Shown in pieces: positions 35,667 through 44,270 of a stretch of 64,000 nt of DNA (the stretch's first letter is position 1; the number at the start of each line of letters is the position of its first letter). This stretch comes from an uncultured Psychroserpens sp. (GTDB lineage: Bacteria; Bacteroidota; Bacteroidia; Flavobacteriales; Flavobacteriaceae): contig NZ_CANMRL010000001.1 in assembly GCF_947500255.1 (NCBI RefSeq), forward strand, positions 1,240,001 through 1,304,000, given 5' to 3'. The notes below the pieces were generated by a model, which saw only the letters and a list, made by a program, of their open reading frames with translations, was not told where the DNA came from and made no database searches. The position numbers and the translations under genes are program-made.

Positions 35667-37151
35667 ATGAAGCATTCATCAATCATCATCTTATTTTTAA
35701 TGGCATTCATCTCAAGTTGTGGACAATCACCTAATAAAGATGTAGCTCTAACAGAATCAAAAAGTAATTTAGAAGTGTTAGATAATTATATGAATAACCT
35801 TGAAAAAGAGGGAGTTTATGGTAGTTTTCTTTTTATGGAAAATGATAAGATTCTTTTCGAAAAAAGTATCGGGTATGCCAACAAAGAAAAAGGAATTAAA
35901 AGCCATAAATTAATTATATATCCTTTTGGTTCTATAGTAAAAGATTATACTAGAACGGTAATTTTATTATTGGCAGCAGAAGAGTTGTTTAATTTAGATG
36001 ACCCTTTGAGTAAGTTCTATTATAACATACCAGAAGATAAAAAGAAAATCACTATCGCGCAACTTTTACAACACCGTTCAGGGTTGCTAGCTTATCACGA
36101 TAATATTCCTGAACTAAGGGAAAAGTATAAAGGAATTCCCGCAGATTTATATCCTGGGACCAAAGAAGAAGCTTTGGGCTATATTTTTAATCAAAAATTG
36201 AAGTTTGAACCAGGAGCAGATGAGTCTTATTCAAACTCAGGTTATACTTTGCTCGCTTATTTAATTGAAGATCTAACCAAGAAAAACTTTGATACAGTCG
36301 TTAGAGAAAAAATATTTGAACCTGCAAATATGACTTCAACAGATTTTTATCAAAGCCCTTTATGGAAACCAGAAGATGTTGCTATTGGTTATGGTCGTTC
36401 AAAATTCGGTAAAGAAAATAGCGCTTATTATTGGCCAAGAAATCCAAATCAACTTATTGGAAATGGAGGTGTTTCGGGAACACTAGACGACCTTTATAAA
36501 GGCGTTAAGTATTTAATGTATTTGGAAAACAATCATAAAAAATTTAATGAATTATCAAAAAAGTATCCCTATATAGAAGGCATGCCTAACGATATTGTTG
36601 GTTCATCTGGAGGAGGAAACTTAGGCAACGTTACCACTTACTTCGGGATTGTATCAAAAAATCAATACTTACTTTTTGCTTCAAATAATGATGATGATGG
36701 TATGGAAGATGTTGCAATGTTACGCGATGTTACCAAAATGGCATTTAATTTTGATATCGCTTCACTTGCTCCAGAAGAATTTCAAAACAACAATGGAGAA
36801 GAAGAAAGTGAGCTTAGTCAATTAAGTACAGATACGAAGAAATCAAAATGGGGACTTCCAGATAAGCTTAAGTATAAACGACTTGGAGCATTATTAGATG
36901 TAGTTTCAAACCAAATGAGTATAGACACATTTACAAATGAGAACTGCACAAGTAAATTTTCTAAAAAGGTTAAAAAATTTCACCAGTCTTGGCCTAAATC
37001 AAATTCGATAACATTTGACGAAGTGGCATCTTATGGCGCAGAGATGGACCTTATTGTCAAAGATACTCTAACAGACAAAACATTCAAGTTTGAAGTTAAA
37101 ATGGATAGAGGAGAGAATTACAAGTTTAAATCTATTAAACTCAAAAAATAA
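35667..37151 (+). CDS. Serine hydrolase lipoprotein, beta-lactamase class C/S12 fold (copy 1)
   Basis: 494 residues, lipobox ISSC at Cys18. The active-site SxxK is Ser89-Ile-Val-Lys92 in YPFGSIVKDYTR, and the second motif is Tyr188-Ser-Asn190 in YSNSGYTLLAYL; a KTG-like third motif is not clear. HRSGLLAYH is typical of serine hydrolases in the S12 family. The last 110 residues form an added domain shared only with the copy at 38231. Family members include penicillin-binding-like DD-peptidases, esterases and beta-lactamases; the substrate is unknown. Its stop overlaps the next start (TAATG). Confidence 0.85.
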   Translation: MKHSSIIILFLMAFISSCGQSPNKDVALTESKSNLEVLDNYMNNLEKEGVYGSFLFMENDKILFEKSIGYANKEKGIKSHKLIIYPFGSIVKDYTRTVILLLAAEELFNLDDPLSKFYYNIPEDKKKITIAQLLQHRSGLLAYHDNIPELREKYKGIPADLYPGTKEEALGYIFNQKLKFEPGADESYSNSGYTLLAYLIEDLTKKNFDTVVREKIFEPANMTSTDFYQSPLWKPEDVAIGYGRSKFGKENSAYYWPRNPNQLIGNGGVSGTLDDLYKGVKYLMYLENNHKKFNELSKKYPYIEGMPNDIVGSSGGGNLGNVTTYFGIVSKNQYLLFASNNDDDGMEDVAMLRDVTKMAFNFDIASLAPEEFQNNNGEEESELSQLSTDTKKSKWGLPDKLKYKRLGALLDVVSNQMSIDTFTNENCTSKFSKKVKKFHQSWPKSNSITFDEVASYGAEMDLIVKDTLTDKTFKFEVKMDRGENYKFKSIKLKK

Positions 37152-38224
37152 TGAGAAGTTTAGTCTATATCTTTGGTCTTTTTCTTTTTGTAGGACCGAC
37201 TAGTCTAGAATCTCAAAATGATACGGTCAAATTTGAAAAGGAAGACATTAGTATCACTACACGTGATGTAATTAATATACCTGGAGTTATAGAGTATTCT
37301 AACACAGGCAAACGAATGCCTGCAGCCATCCTAATATGGGGAAATGGGCCGCACACGAGAGATCAAGAAATTTCTAAGACACCAATGTTTAAGATTATCT
37401 CAAGACACTTGGTTAATAATGGATTTTTGGTAATGAGATTAGATAAAAGAGGATTTGGCAAGTCGTCTATAAAATATCCGTCCTCAGAAAGTGACTATAC
37501 TACAATAGACCTTAAAAACGACATTGACACAGCAATTAATTATTTGAAGACACATTCAAAGGTAGATACTACAAAAATTGGTCTTATTGGTCATAGTGAA
37601 GGGGCTATGATTGCTGCAATGTTGGCCTCTGAAAACAAGGTGAGTTGGAACATACAAATTGGTTCAGTAGGAGTGTCAGGTAAAGAGATTTTTTTAGAAC
37701 AACGTAAACGAAATATAAAAAGACTAGGAATTCCAGATTCGACCTCGGTTAATATAAGGAGGGTTTTTAGTAAATATGTTGATTTTATTAATAGAGACTT
37801 TACCAACGATTCTATCCATTACACGCTCGGGAAAGAGTTTTTAATAGCGCATGGTTTAAATGAAGATGATAAGCGCATAACACCAAAGTTTATTGATCAA
37901 CTTCTTGATGGTTTTAGAAATAAATGGAACCAATGTTTTTTTGGATTAGATATGAGAACATATCAATCTAAAATTACCATTCCCACACTAATTGTTATGG
38001 GTAATTACGATAATCAAGTAACTGTAGATCAAAATATAACTGAACTCAATAAATCTCTTTTAGAAGCGGGAAATAAAAACTATGAGATAAAAATATTGTC
38101 AGAATCAGATCACTTTTTTTTAACTCATAACAATCTAAGGTTAGAAAAACACAAACCAGAAGAAATGAATGTATCAAGATCATTATTGAATAGCATCATA
38201 GATTTTTTAAAAAACTATAATTAA
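37151..38224 (+). CDS. Exported alpha/beta hydrolase
   Basis: 357 residues with an N-terminal signal-like segment (LVYIFGLFLFVGPTSLESQ). Nucleophile elbow GHSEG has Ser149; NGPHTRDQE provides the oxyanion-type HG-like loop; Asp in MGNYDNQVTVDQN and His near 316 in SESDHFFLTHN complete a triad. Resembles the dienelactone-hydrolase/prolyl-oligopeptidase-like S9/S15 alpha-beta hydrolases. It overlaps the S12 copy 1 by one base and precedes copy 2 by 6 nt, so all three are translated together. Confidence 0.82.
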   Translation: MRSLVYIFGLFLFVGPTSLESQNDTVKFEKEDISITTRDVINIPGVIEYSNTGKRMPAAILIWGNGPHTRDQEISKTPMFKIISRHLVNNGFLVMRLDKRGFGKSSIKYPSSESDYTTIDLKNDIDTAINYLKTHSKVDTTKIGLIGHSEGAMIAAMLASENKVSWNIQIGSVGVSGKEIFLEQRKRNIKRLGIPDSTSVNIRRVFSKYVDFINRDFTNDSIHYTLGKEFLIAHGLNEDDKRITPKFIDQLLDGFRNKWNQCFFGLDMRTYQSKITIPTLIVMGNYDNQVTVDQNITELNKSLLEAGNKNYEIKILSESDHFFLTHNNLRLEKHKPEEMNVSRSLLNSIIDFLKNYN

Positions 38225-38230
38225 ACACAC

Positions 38231-39700
38231 ATGAGACGATTGTTATTTATTTTATTTTTTTCTTCTTTTTTTATATCAAGTTGTGGACAAGAGGGCAAAC
38301 TTCCTGAGGTAGTTGATGAAAATGACTTGAGTGTTTTGGATAATTATACTAATGGTTTGGAAGAAAAAGGGGTTTACGGAAGTTTCTTGGTCATTGAAAA
38401 AGATGTTGTGATATTTAAAAAAAGTATTGGTTTTTCTAATCGAGAAAAAAAAATAAAGGCAAATAAAAACACTATTTATCCATATGGATCTATAACAAAA
38501 GAATATACATCATCTGTAGTATTTCAATTGATAATAGAAGGGATGTTAAAAGAAACAGATGATTTAACTCAATTCTTTGATGGAGTCCCGAACGATAAAA
38601 AAGCAATCACAATTGAACAGCTATTAAAACATCGTTCGGGATTACAAGAATATCATGGTTTAAATTTAAGTCATAAATATCCGAACGTTCCTGCCGATTT
38701 TTACCCTATAACAAAAAACGAAGCCTTAGAAAGAATTCTGTCTCAGGAGCTAAAATATGCACCAGGCACAAGTCAAAACTATTCAAATTCCGGGTATACA
38801 TTATTAGCATTGATAATAGAAAAAGTGACAGGAAAATCTTTTGAAGACGTAATTTATAATTACATTCTAAAGCCTGCCAATACAAAACATGCAGACTTTT
38901 ACAGTAGTAAGTTATGGCAACCAAATCAAGTTGCGATAGGTTATAATAATCAAACGTATGGAAAGGAAAACAGTGCTTATTATTGGCCTAGACATACCAT
39001 GACTTTGTTTGGTAATGGGGGTATGGCTGGATCTCTTGATGATCTTTATAAAGGATTGCGGTTTATGATTAAAAACCAAGATGAGAACCCTAAGTATGGA
39101 GATTTGGGCAAAGCGTTTAGATATCTAGAAAACTTACCTGAAGAATACATTACTTATGGAGGTGGTGATGATTTAGGTTTTGTCGCTGGTTATTTCGTCG
39201 AAAAACAGAAGGACAAATATTTTTTGTTTGCCTTAAATAATAATATAGGAAATGATCACGCCTACATGTTACGAGATATAATACTATTACTTTTTGACTT
39301 TGATTTTGCGCGTTTAGCTCCTGATGTTTTTGAACAGTCAGATTATTCTAAAAATGAAGAAAAGCATTTGACTAAAAATGACTTAAAAGGAAAATGGAGA
39401 CTGCCTCCTGGGAATAAATTTCAAAAAATAGGAATATTTCTTGACCTTATCACCGCAAGCGATAGGAGTACTATTGATGCTTTTATAAATGAACAATGTA
39501 CACATAGTTATGCGAAAAAAGCAAAAAAAGCTAGTATAGAATGGCCGTTTTCAGAAACTATAGATTATAAAAAAATATCCGAGTCTGGAAATACTTTAAA
39601 GGTGACATTAGTAGATTCCAAAACGAAAAAAAGCTACCTATTTATATTTAGCTTTGATAAAAACAATAGATTCAAAAATATAAAGTTCAACGAATTTTAA
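38231..39700 (+). CDS. Serine hydrolase lipoprotein, beta-lactamase class C/S12 fold (copy 2)
   Basis: 489 residues; paralog of the gene at 35667 along its whole length. Lipobox ISSC (Cys18), SxxK at Ser87-Ile-Thr-Lys90 (YPYGSITKEYTS), YSN at 184-186 (YSNSGYTLLALI), shared NSAYYWPR and GNGG motifs, and the same C-terminal added domain (KWRLPPGNKFQKIGIFLDLI). Likely arisen by duplication around the alpha/beta hydrolase gene. Envelope location is inferred from the lipoprotein signal. Substrate unknown. Confidence 0.85.
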   Translation: MRRLLFILFFSSFFISSCGQEGKLPEVVDENDLSVLDNYTNGLEEKGVYGSFLVIEKDVVIFKKSIGFSNREKKIKANKNTIYPYGSITKEYTSSVVFQLIIEGMLKETDDLTQFFDGVPNDKKAITIEQLLKHRSGLQEYHGLNLSHKYPNVPADFYPITKNEALERILSQELKYAPGTSQNYSNSGYTLLALIIEKVTGKSFEDVIYNYILKPANTKHADFYSSKLWQPNQVAIGYNNQTYGKENSAYYWPRHTMTLFGNGGMAGSLDDLYKGLRFMIKNQDENPKYGDLGKAFRYLENLPEEYITYGGGDDLGFVAGYFVEKQKDKYFLFALNNNIGNDHAYMLRDIILLLFDFDFARLAPDVFEQSDYSKNEEKHLTKNDLKGKWRLPPGNKFQKIGIFLDLITASDRSTIDAFINEQCTHSYAKKAKKASIEWPFSETIDYKKISESGNTLKVTLVDSKTKKSYLFIFSFDKNNRFKNIKFNEF

Positions 39701-39731
39701 ATTATTCTTCAATTCGCATAACACAAACATC

Positions 39732-41048
39732 TTATGCTACTTTATTAGTTTTAGATAACAAGCCTATACCCAAACAAGTTAGCAATGCTGGTAATACCCA
39801 TCCTAATTGATGTTTGGCGAAGGGAATATAATGGATAAGTGTATTCAAAACCTCCGAAGGGCTTTCATAACCAATAGCATTACGTATAAAGCCAATAGCA
39901 TCTGGAATGGTAAACAAGAACGTGACTATCACAACAGCTCTAAACATTAAAGGCGACGACCATCGTTTTGAAAGTACATTGAGAATAATAAGAACAATGG
40001 TAATAGGATAAACAAAAAGTAATATTGGAAAAGCAATAACAATAATAGAATGAAAATCTAATTGACCAACAACGACACCAAGGACACAGCTAATAATTGA
40101 TGTTGCAACATAAACAGAATGTGAATTACCAAGTAAACCTTTAAAATAATCTGCAGTTCCAGCGATAATACCTACAGCCGTTGTAAAACATGCCAATGAA
40201 ATTAAAATACTTAAAACGGTATTCCCAAAGGTGCCTAAAGCAGCAATACTAACTCCTCTTAGCAAATTAGCACGTTGCATATCATCACTTAATTCTGAAT
40301 TTATAATGATCTCAGAACCATAATAGGCACCAACCGAAATTAAACCAGCATAAATCATAAACAATCCAAATCCAGCAACCCAACCTGATTTAGCAATGAG
40401 TGCTCTCTTCTCTTCAAAACTCCCTTTGTGTCTAATATTGACAGATATAATTATAAAAGCTCCAACAACTGCGGCACCAATAGCATCAAAAGTTTGATAG
40501 CCTTCTAAGACTCCAGTTACAATGGGTGTTTTAAATTGAGACACGTTTGTAGTCATTTCCGAAGAGAACAAACCTATACCAATTACCATTAATAGCATTA
40601 TTACAATTAACGGTGTTAAAAATTTACCTACAAAACTTAATATTTTTGATCTATTAAGAACAAAAACTAAGACGAGTGTAAAATAGATAGAGCTTGTTAA
40701 TAATGGACTCGTACCAAATGCTGGATGAATAGCAATTTCATGTGTAGCTGAAGCTGTTCTTGGCGACGGAATTGCAATAGATATAACATAAATAAGTATG
40801 CAATAAATGAGGCTAAATTGTGGTGAGACCTTCTTCCCAAAGTCGTATAGTGTTCCTTGTAGCTTTGCATGAGCCAAAATTCCAATTATAGGAATTACGA
40901 CACCTGTGATCATAAAACCAATAGCGACCCAAATCCAATTTTCTCCTGCGTTATAACCTAAAAGAGGAGGAAGCAATAAGTTAGCAGCACCAAAAAAAAG
41001 TGAGAATAAGGCAAAGCTTGTGATGAAAAGTTCTTTTCTAGAATTCAA
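39732..41048 (-). CDS. brnQ: Branched-chain amino acid transport protein (BrnQ/LIVCS family)
   Basis: About 438 residues with twelve hydrophobic segments. The N terminus ELFITSFALFSLFFGAANLLLPPLLG is the family hallmark, and FDAIGAAVVGAFIIISV is the internal repeat region. Imports Leu/Ile/Val with Na+ or H+. No ATG exists in a suitable position: the sequence NSRKELF is preceded by a TTG codon at 41048, at the position where related proteins have Met, and another TTG lies at 41099. I chose the inner one. Single gene, convergent with copy 2 of the serine hydrolase. Confidence 0.88.
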   Translation of the reverse strand: MNSRKELFITSFALFSLFFGAANLLLPPLLGYNAGENWIWVAIGFMITGVVIPIIGILAHAKLQGTLYDFGKKVSPQFSLIYCILIYVISIAIPSPRTASATHEIAIHPAFGTSPLLTSSIYFTLVLVFVLNRSKILSFVGKFLTPLIVIMLLMVIGIGLFSSEMTTNVSQFKTPIVTGVLEGYQTFDAIGAAVVGAFIIISVNIRHKGSFEEKRALIAKSGWVAGFGLFMIYAGLISVGAYYGSEIIINSELSDDMQRANLLRGVSIAALGTFGNTVLSILISLACFTTAVGIIAGTADYFKGLLGNSHSVYVATSIISCVLGVVVGQLDFHSIIVIAFPILLFVYPITIVLIILNVLSKRWSSPLMFRAVVIVTFLFTIPDAIGFIRNAIGYESPSEVLNTLIHYIPFAKHQLGWVLPALLTCLGIGLLSKTNKVA

Positions 41049-41114
41049 TGAAATTATTTTTGAGGTTGCTGTCAAATATAATAAATACTTAGTATGCAAA
41101 ATCTATTCAAGTAG

Positions 41115-41122
41115 TATCTTTG
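41115..41122 (+). promoter_or_regulatory. -7 box TATCTTTG immediately before a start codon
   Basis: TATCTTTG matches TAnnTTTG exactly and ends 6 nt before the ATG at 41129, so the transcript would begin close to the start codon and could be leaderless. No TTG is seen at the expected -33 distance. Confidence 0.5.
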
Positions 41123-41128
41123 TATTCT

Positions 41129-41902
41129 ATGGTTTTAAAGTATAAAAATGCTCCAGTTTTTTATGAGGATGTAGGCGAGGGAGAACCAATTGTCCTACTA
41201 CATGGTTTTCTTGAGAATGTATCAATGTGGCATGATATTAAAAAGGGTCTTATACAAACCAATAGAGTTATAAGTGTTGATTTATTAGGTCATGGTCAAA
41301 CAGGATGTATTGGATACATTCACAAGATGTCAGATATGGCCAACGCTGTGTTATCGGTCTTGGATCATTTAGATGTTAATGAGTACAACTTAATTGGTCA
41401 TTCTATGGGAGGTTACGTCGCCTTAGACATGGCTGAACGCTATCCTAAAGCTGTCAATCGATTGTGTTTAATTAATTCGACATATAAAGCAGATGATGAA
41501 GAGCGCAGGATGTTAAGGCAAAGAGCCAATAAGATGGTGCAGTCCAATTATGAAGCTGTTGTTAAAATGTCATTTATAAATTTATTTTCTTCAGAAAGCA
41601 GAAAAACACATGCTAATGAACTTGATAGGGCATTATTTCAAGCATTAAAAACACCACTTCAAGGTTATATAGCAGCTCAAGAGGGAATGATGGTTCGAAC
41701 AGATAAATATGAGCTTTTAAAGGCTTTAAATGCAAAAAAAATAATTATTGTTGGTAAAAAAGATCCAGTTGTTGATGCCGATCGTATATTGAAAGAGACC
41801 AAAGGTACCGATATTGTTTGTAAGCAATTACCAGATGGACACATGAGTCATATAGAAAATAAATCAGAATTATCTTACATAATAAAACATTTTATCGAAT
41901 AA
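41129..41902 (+). CDS. Alpha/beta hydrolase (MenH-like)
   Basis: 257 residues, cytoplasmic. The HG oxyanion motif is in VLLHGFLENVSMWHD, the nucleophile elbow in GHSMGGYVALDMAERYP, the Asp in VGKKDPVVDAD, and the His in LPDGHMSHIENKSEL. The fold is that of small carboxyl esterases including MenH and BioH, but no gene for menaquinone or biotin synthesis is nearby. The ATG at 41129 was preferred over a TTG at 41120. Divergent from brnQ, with the -7 box directly upstream. Confidence 0.8.
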   Translation: MVLKYKNAPVFYEDVGEGEPIVLLHGFLENVSMWHDIKKGLIQTNRVISVDLLGHGQTGCIGYIHKMSDMANAVLSVLDHLDVNEYNLIGHSMGGYVALDMAERYPKAVNRLCLINSTYKADDEERRMLRQRANKMVQSNYEAVVKMSFINLFSSESRKTHANELDRALFQALKTPLQGYIAAQEGMMVRTDKYELLKALNAKKIIIVGKKDPVVDADRILKETKGTDIVCKQLPDGHMSHIENKSELSYIIKHFIE

Positions 41903-41948
41903 AAATACTTTTAGACGTTTTTAATAACTTTTTTTTCTAAGTTTACTG

Positions 41949-41959
41949 TCCCCAAATCT
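41949..41959 (+). promoter_or_regulatory. Shared upstream box of the Cys/His mini-gene family (copy 1)
   Basis: TCCCCAAATCT lies 7 nt before the ATG at 41967. The identical 11-mer is found 12 nt before the ATG of the third paralog (43756-43766). It is not a typical ribosome site or -7 box. Confidence 0.5.
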
Positions 41960-41966
41960 AACAGCC

Positions 41967-42236
41967 ATGAAAAAAACAACACCTACTAAGACTTCAAGTC
42001 CGTTAAAAATCTACTGTGACATATTTGGTCATAACTATGAGATGACAAAAAAAGTCACCTCTCATGTTAAAGAATATACTTGCAAATGCTGTAAACGTCA
42101 ATTGACGACCAATGGCAATGGAAAGTTAACAGAACTTACACCTAAGTACAAAGAAATAAATGCTATTCTAGAGCAGATATATACACGCAGAATGATGCGT
42201 TTAAAGAAGAAAACACTCAGTTCATCGATATATTAG
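41967..42236 (+). CDS. Small Cys/His zinc-ribbon-like protein, paralog 1
   Basis: 89 residues with the motif C-x2-FGH (IYCDIFGHNYE) and a distal C-x-C-C (YTCKCCKRQLTTNG), followed by LTELTPKYKEINAILEQIYTRR and a basic tail. The spacing of Cys/His suggests a small zinc-bound fold, similar in spirit to the prophage-type DUF1660 motif CxxFGH...CxxC. Closely related to the next gene and more distantly to 43779-44018. No signal peptide. Function unknown. Confidence 0.7.
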   Translation: MKKTTPTKTSSPLKIYCDIFGHNYEMTKKVTSHVKEYTCKCCKRQLTTNGNGKLTELTPKYKEINAILEQIYTRRMMRLKKKTLSSSIY

Positions 42237-42253
42237 TGTAAAATCTCACGTTA

Positions 42254-42583
42254 TTGTGTGGTTTTCATATATTTAGTAATCCTCTAAAATTAATAACTAA
42301 ATATCACAATAAGGTGAAAAGTCTCTACTGCTCGTTATTTGGACATCAATACGAAGTCTCTAAAAACATCACGTATCACGTTAAAGAATATAAATGTTGC
42401 CATTGCAATACCCAAGTCACTACAAATGGGAAAGGTGGTCTAACATTACTAACGCCTAAGTATAAAGAAATCAATTCGGTGTTAGAACGTATTCATAACA
42501 GAAGAATTTCTCGAATAAAACAGAAAGCGTCCAATCCAATTGAAGAGAATTCAGTTTTGGATTTTACGCCTCATTTTTCATAG
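42254..42583 (+). CDS. Small Cys/His zinc-ribbon-like protein, paralog 2
   Basis: Core LYCSLFGHQYE ... HVKEYKCCHCNTQVTTNGKG ... LTPKYKEINSVLERIHNRR repeats paralog 1 almost residue by residue. No ATG start is available in frame: TTG at 42254 gives 109 residues, GTG at 42314 gives 89 and begins MKSLYCSLFGH, which better matches the other copies. It has no upstream TCCCCAAATCT box and lies 17 nt after paralog 1, so it is probably co-transcribed. The 3' end overlaps the convergent thiL by 20 nt. Confidence 0.65.
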   Translation: MCGFHIFSNPLKLITKYHNKVKSLYCSLFGHQYEVSKNITYHVKEYKCCHCNTQVTTNGKGGLTLLTPKYKEINSVLERIHNRRISRIKQKASNPIEENSVLDFTPHFS

Positions 42584-43616
42584 CATTCCAACCCTTTGCG
42601 ATAATTGGTATTGCTTGCTCACCTCTGGTGATTAAGTGCATACCTCTTGCCTTTTCAGTAATATAACCAATAACAGTTAAATTTGGATTGCCTTTTATCT
42701 TAGTGAAGTCCTCTTGAGCTACAGTCATTAGTAATTCATAGTCCTCACCTCCATTTAATGCTATAGTTGTACTGTCTATTTTAAATTCTTCGCAAGTTGA
42801 GATAACTTGTGGATCCAACGGAATTTTATTCTCATAGATTTCTACACCAACATCACTTTGTTTACAGATATGCATTATTTCCGAAGATAGTCCGTCACTA
42901 ATATCAATCATTGCTGTTGGTTTTACATCTAACTGTTTAAGGAGTTCAATAATGTCTTTTCGAGCTTCTGGCTTTAATTGACGCTCGATGATGTAAGTGT
43001 AAGGATCTAAATCTGGCTGATTTTGTGGGTTCACTTTAAACACTTCTTTCTCACGCTCTAAAACTTGAAGACCCATATATGCCGCACCAATATCTCCAGT
43101 AACAACAACTAAGTCATTTGGTTGTGCACCATTTCTTAATACAACATCATCCTTATTTACATTACCAATAGCGGTAACTGAGATAATAAGTCCAGTTGTA
43201 GAAGACGTCGTATCGCCACCAACCACATCAATATTATAAATTTTTGCCGCAGTTTCAATACCTGCATATAATTCTTCAAGAGCTTCTAGAGGAAATCGAT
43301 TGGAAACAGCTATAGATATAGTAATTTGAGCAGCATGAGCATTCATAGCATATATGTCGCTCAAATTAACAATTACAGCTTTGTAACCCAAATGTTTAAG
43401 AGGAACATAGCTAAGATCAAAATGAACATTCTCAACTAGCAAATCTGTAGTGACAACGATTTGGTTTGATTTATGATCTAGAACTGCAGCATCATCTCCT
43501 ATACTTTTTACGGTTGAAGTATGTTTCACATCAAAATTTTTGGTTAAATGTTCTATAAGACCAAATTCTCCAAGTTGTTCTAATGAGGTGCGTTGTGGGT
43601 TTTTATCTTCTATCAT
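42564..43616 (-). CDS. thiL: Thiamine-monophosphate kinase
   Basis: 350 residues. Phosphorylates thiamine monophosphate to thiamine diphosphate, the last step of cofactor synthesis. AIR-synthase-type fold: SIGDDAAVL near the N terminus for Mg-ATP, VTTDLLVENVHFDLSY, GYKAVIVNLSDIYAMNA, VVGGDTTSS, VTGDIGAAYMGLQVL, MIDISDGLSSEIMHIC and LNGGEDYELLMTV. All are standard for ThiL. Not in a thi operon: its neighbours are the Cys/His mini-genes, which are on the other strand. Confidence 0.95.
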   Translation of the reverse strand: MIEDKNPQRTSLEQLGEFGLIEHLTKNFDVKHTSTVKSIGDDAAVLDHKSNQIVVTTDLLVENVHFDLSYVPLKHLGYKAVIVNLSDIYAMNAHAAQITISIAVSNRFPLEALEELYAGIETAAKIYNIDVVGGDTTSSTTGLIISVTAIGNVNKDDVVLRNGAQPNDLVVVTGDIGAAYMGLQVLEREKEVFKVNPQNQPDLDPYTYIIERQLKPEARKDIIELLKQLDVKPTAMIDISDGLSSEIMHICKQSDVGVEIYENKIPLDPQVISTCEEFKIDSTTIALNGGEDYELLMTVAQEDFTKIKGNPNLTVIGYITEKARGMHLITRGEQAIPIIAKGWNAMKNEA

Positions 43617-43755
43617 GATGCAAAAATAAGTAGCTTTTTCAGAAGAACATGACTGCTAAAGCTATTTTTATGACTTTCGAGAATAAGAAAACATGCATTT
43701 CAACGAAAAAACCAGTATTTCATCGGTTAAATGAATAAAAATTGTTATGTTAGCT

Positions 43756-43766
43756 TCCCCAAATCT
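43756..43766 (+). promoter_or_regulatory. Shared upstream box of the Cys/His mini-gene family (copy 2)
   Basis: TCCCCAAATCT, identical to 41949-41959, 12 nt before the ATG at 43779. Upstream context also agrees loosely (TTTACTG versus TTAGCT). A shared regulator or alternative sigma element is possible. Confidence 0.5.
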
Positions 43767-43778
43767 TATTAACCTACT

Positions 43779-44018
43779 ATGCAAACCACTTCTAACAACG
43801 AATTGTCGTGTTCGGTATTTGGACACAATTTAGAGCGTTCGTCATTGATATCTAAAGATACTCATGAGCTCACTTGTAAAACATGCCATTCAAAAGTAAT
43901 CATAGGTGATCAAGGTGAATTTAATGCGCTTCCTTACAAAAATAGAGATATCAATACAACCATGAGACAACTTTTTCTGTTGAAAAACAGACGTTTTCAT
44001 CGTCCAATTTCGGCTTAG
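43779..44018 (+). CDS. Small Cys/His zinc-ribbon-like protein, paralog 3
   Basis: 79 residues. LSCSVFGHNLERSSLISKDTHELTCKTCHSKVIIGDQGEFNALPYKNRDINTTMRQLFLLKNRR keeps the C-x2-FGH, CxxC and IN..(F/L)..RR frame of paralogs 1 and 2, at lower identity (in pieces: CSVFGH, CKTCHSK, YKNRDIN). Same strand, on the other side of thiL, with its own TCCCCAAATCT box. Followed by a 252-nt leader region of the suf operon. Function unknown. Confidence 0.65.
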   Translation: MQTTSNNELSCSVFGHNLERSSLISKDTHELTCKTCHSKVIIGDQGEFNALPYKNRDINTTMRQLFLLKNRRFHRPISA

Positions 44019-44117
44019 AACAATGACTACTTTTCTCATTGGAATTACTTTCTAGATCTCAGGTCTTTGCATTAATTATACTTATGTAATCATTTGCTAA
44101 TATAATGTTAGGTTCTA

Positions 44118-44147
44118 TTGAAAAAATAGACTTATGTCGTATATTTG
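44118..44147 (+). promoter_or_regulatory. Promoter of the suf operon
   Basis: TTG at 44118-44120, 19-nt spacer, TATATTTG at 44140-44147: exact match to the Bacteroidota pattern and the same spacing as the rplU promoter. It gives a leader of about 115-120 nt before sufA. Confidence 0.8.
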
Positions 44148-44152
44148 CAATC

Positions 44153-44259
44153 TATTTAGATAAAACATTCAAACAAAGTTTTTTTGTTAAAGGTGTTAGG
44201 TATTTAGATAGATGTTCAATCTAATATTTGAAAAAGGATATTATGAACAGATTAAATCT
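44153..44259 (+). promoter_or_regulatory. Repeated TTAGAT/ATCTAA elements in the suf leader
   Basis: TATTTAGATA occurs exactly twice, at 44153-44162 (over the expected transcription start) and 44201-44210. The second copy forms an inverted repeat TTAGAT-N9-ATCTAA (44204-44224), and AGATTAAATCT at 44249-44259 is a further perfect palindrome. Position suggests operator sites for an iron or redox regulator; none is identified. Confidence 0.4.
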
Positions 44260-44270
44260 ATAAATAAGAC

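Noticed and set aside
35667-39700. True beta-lactamases conferring resistance
   Set aside because: SxxK and YSN motifs are present, but there is no clear KTG motif and the length and added domain differ; serine hydrolase is the safe call.
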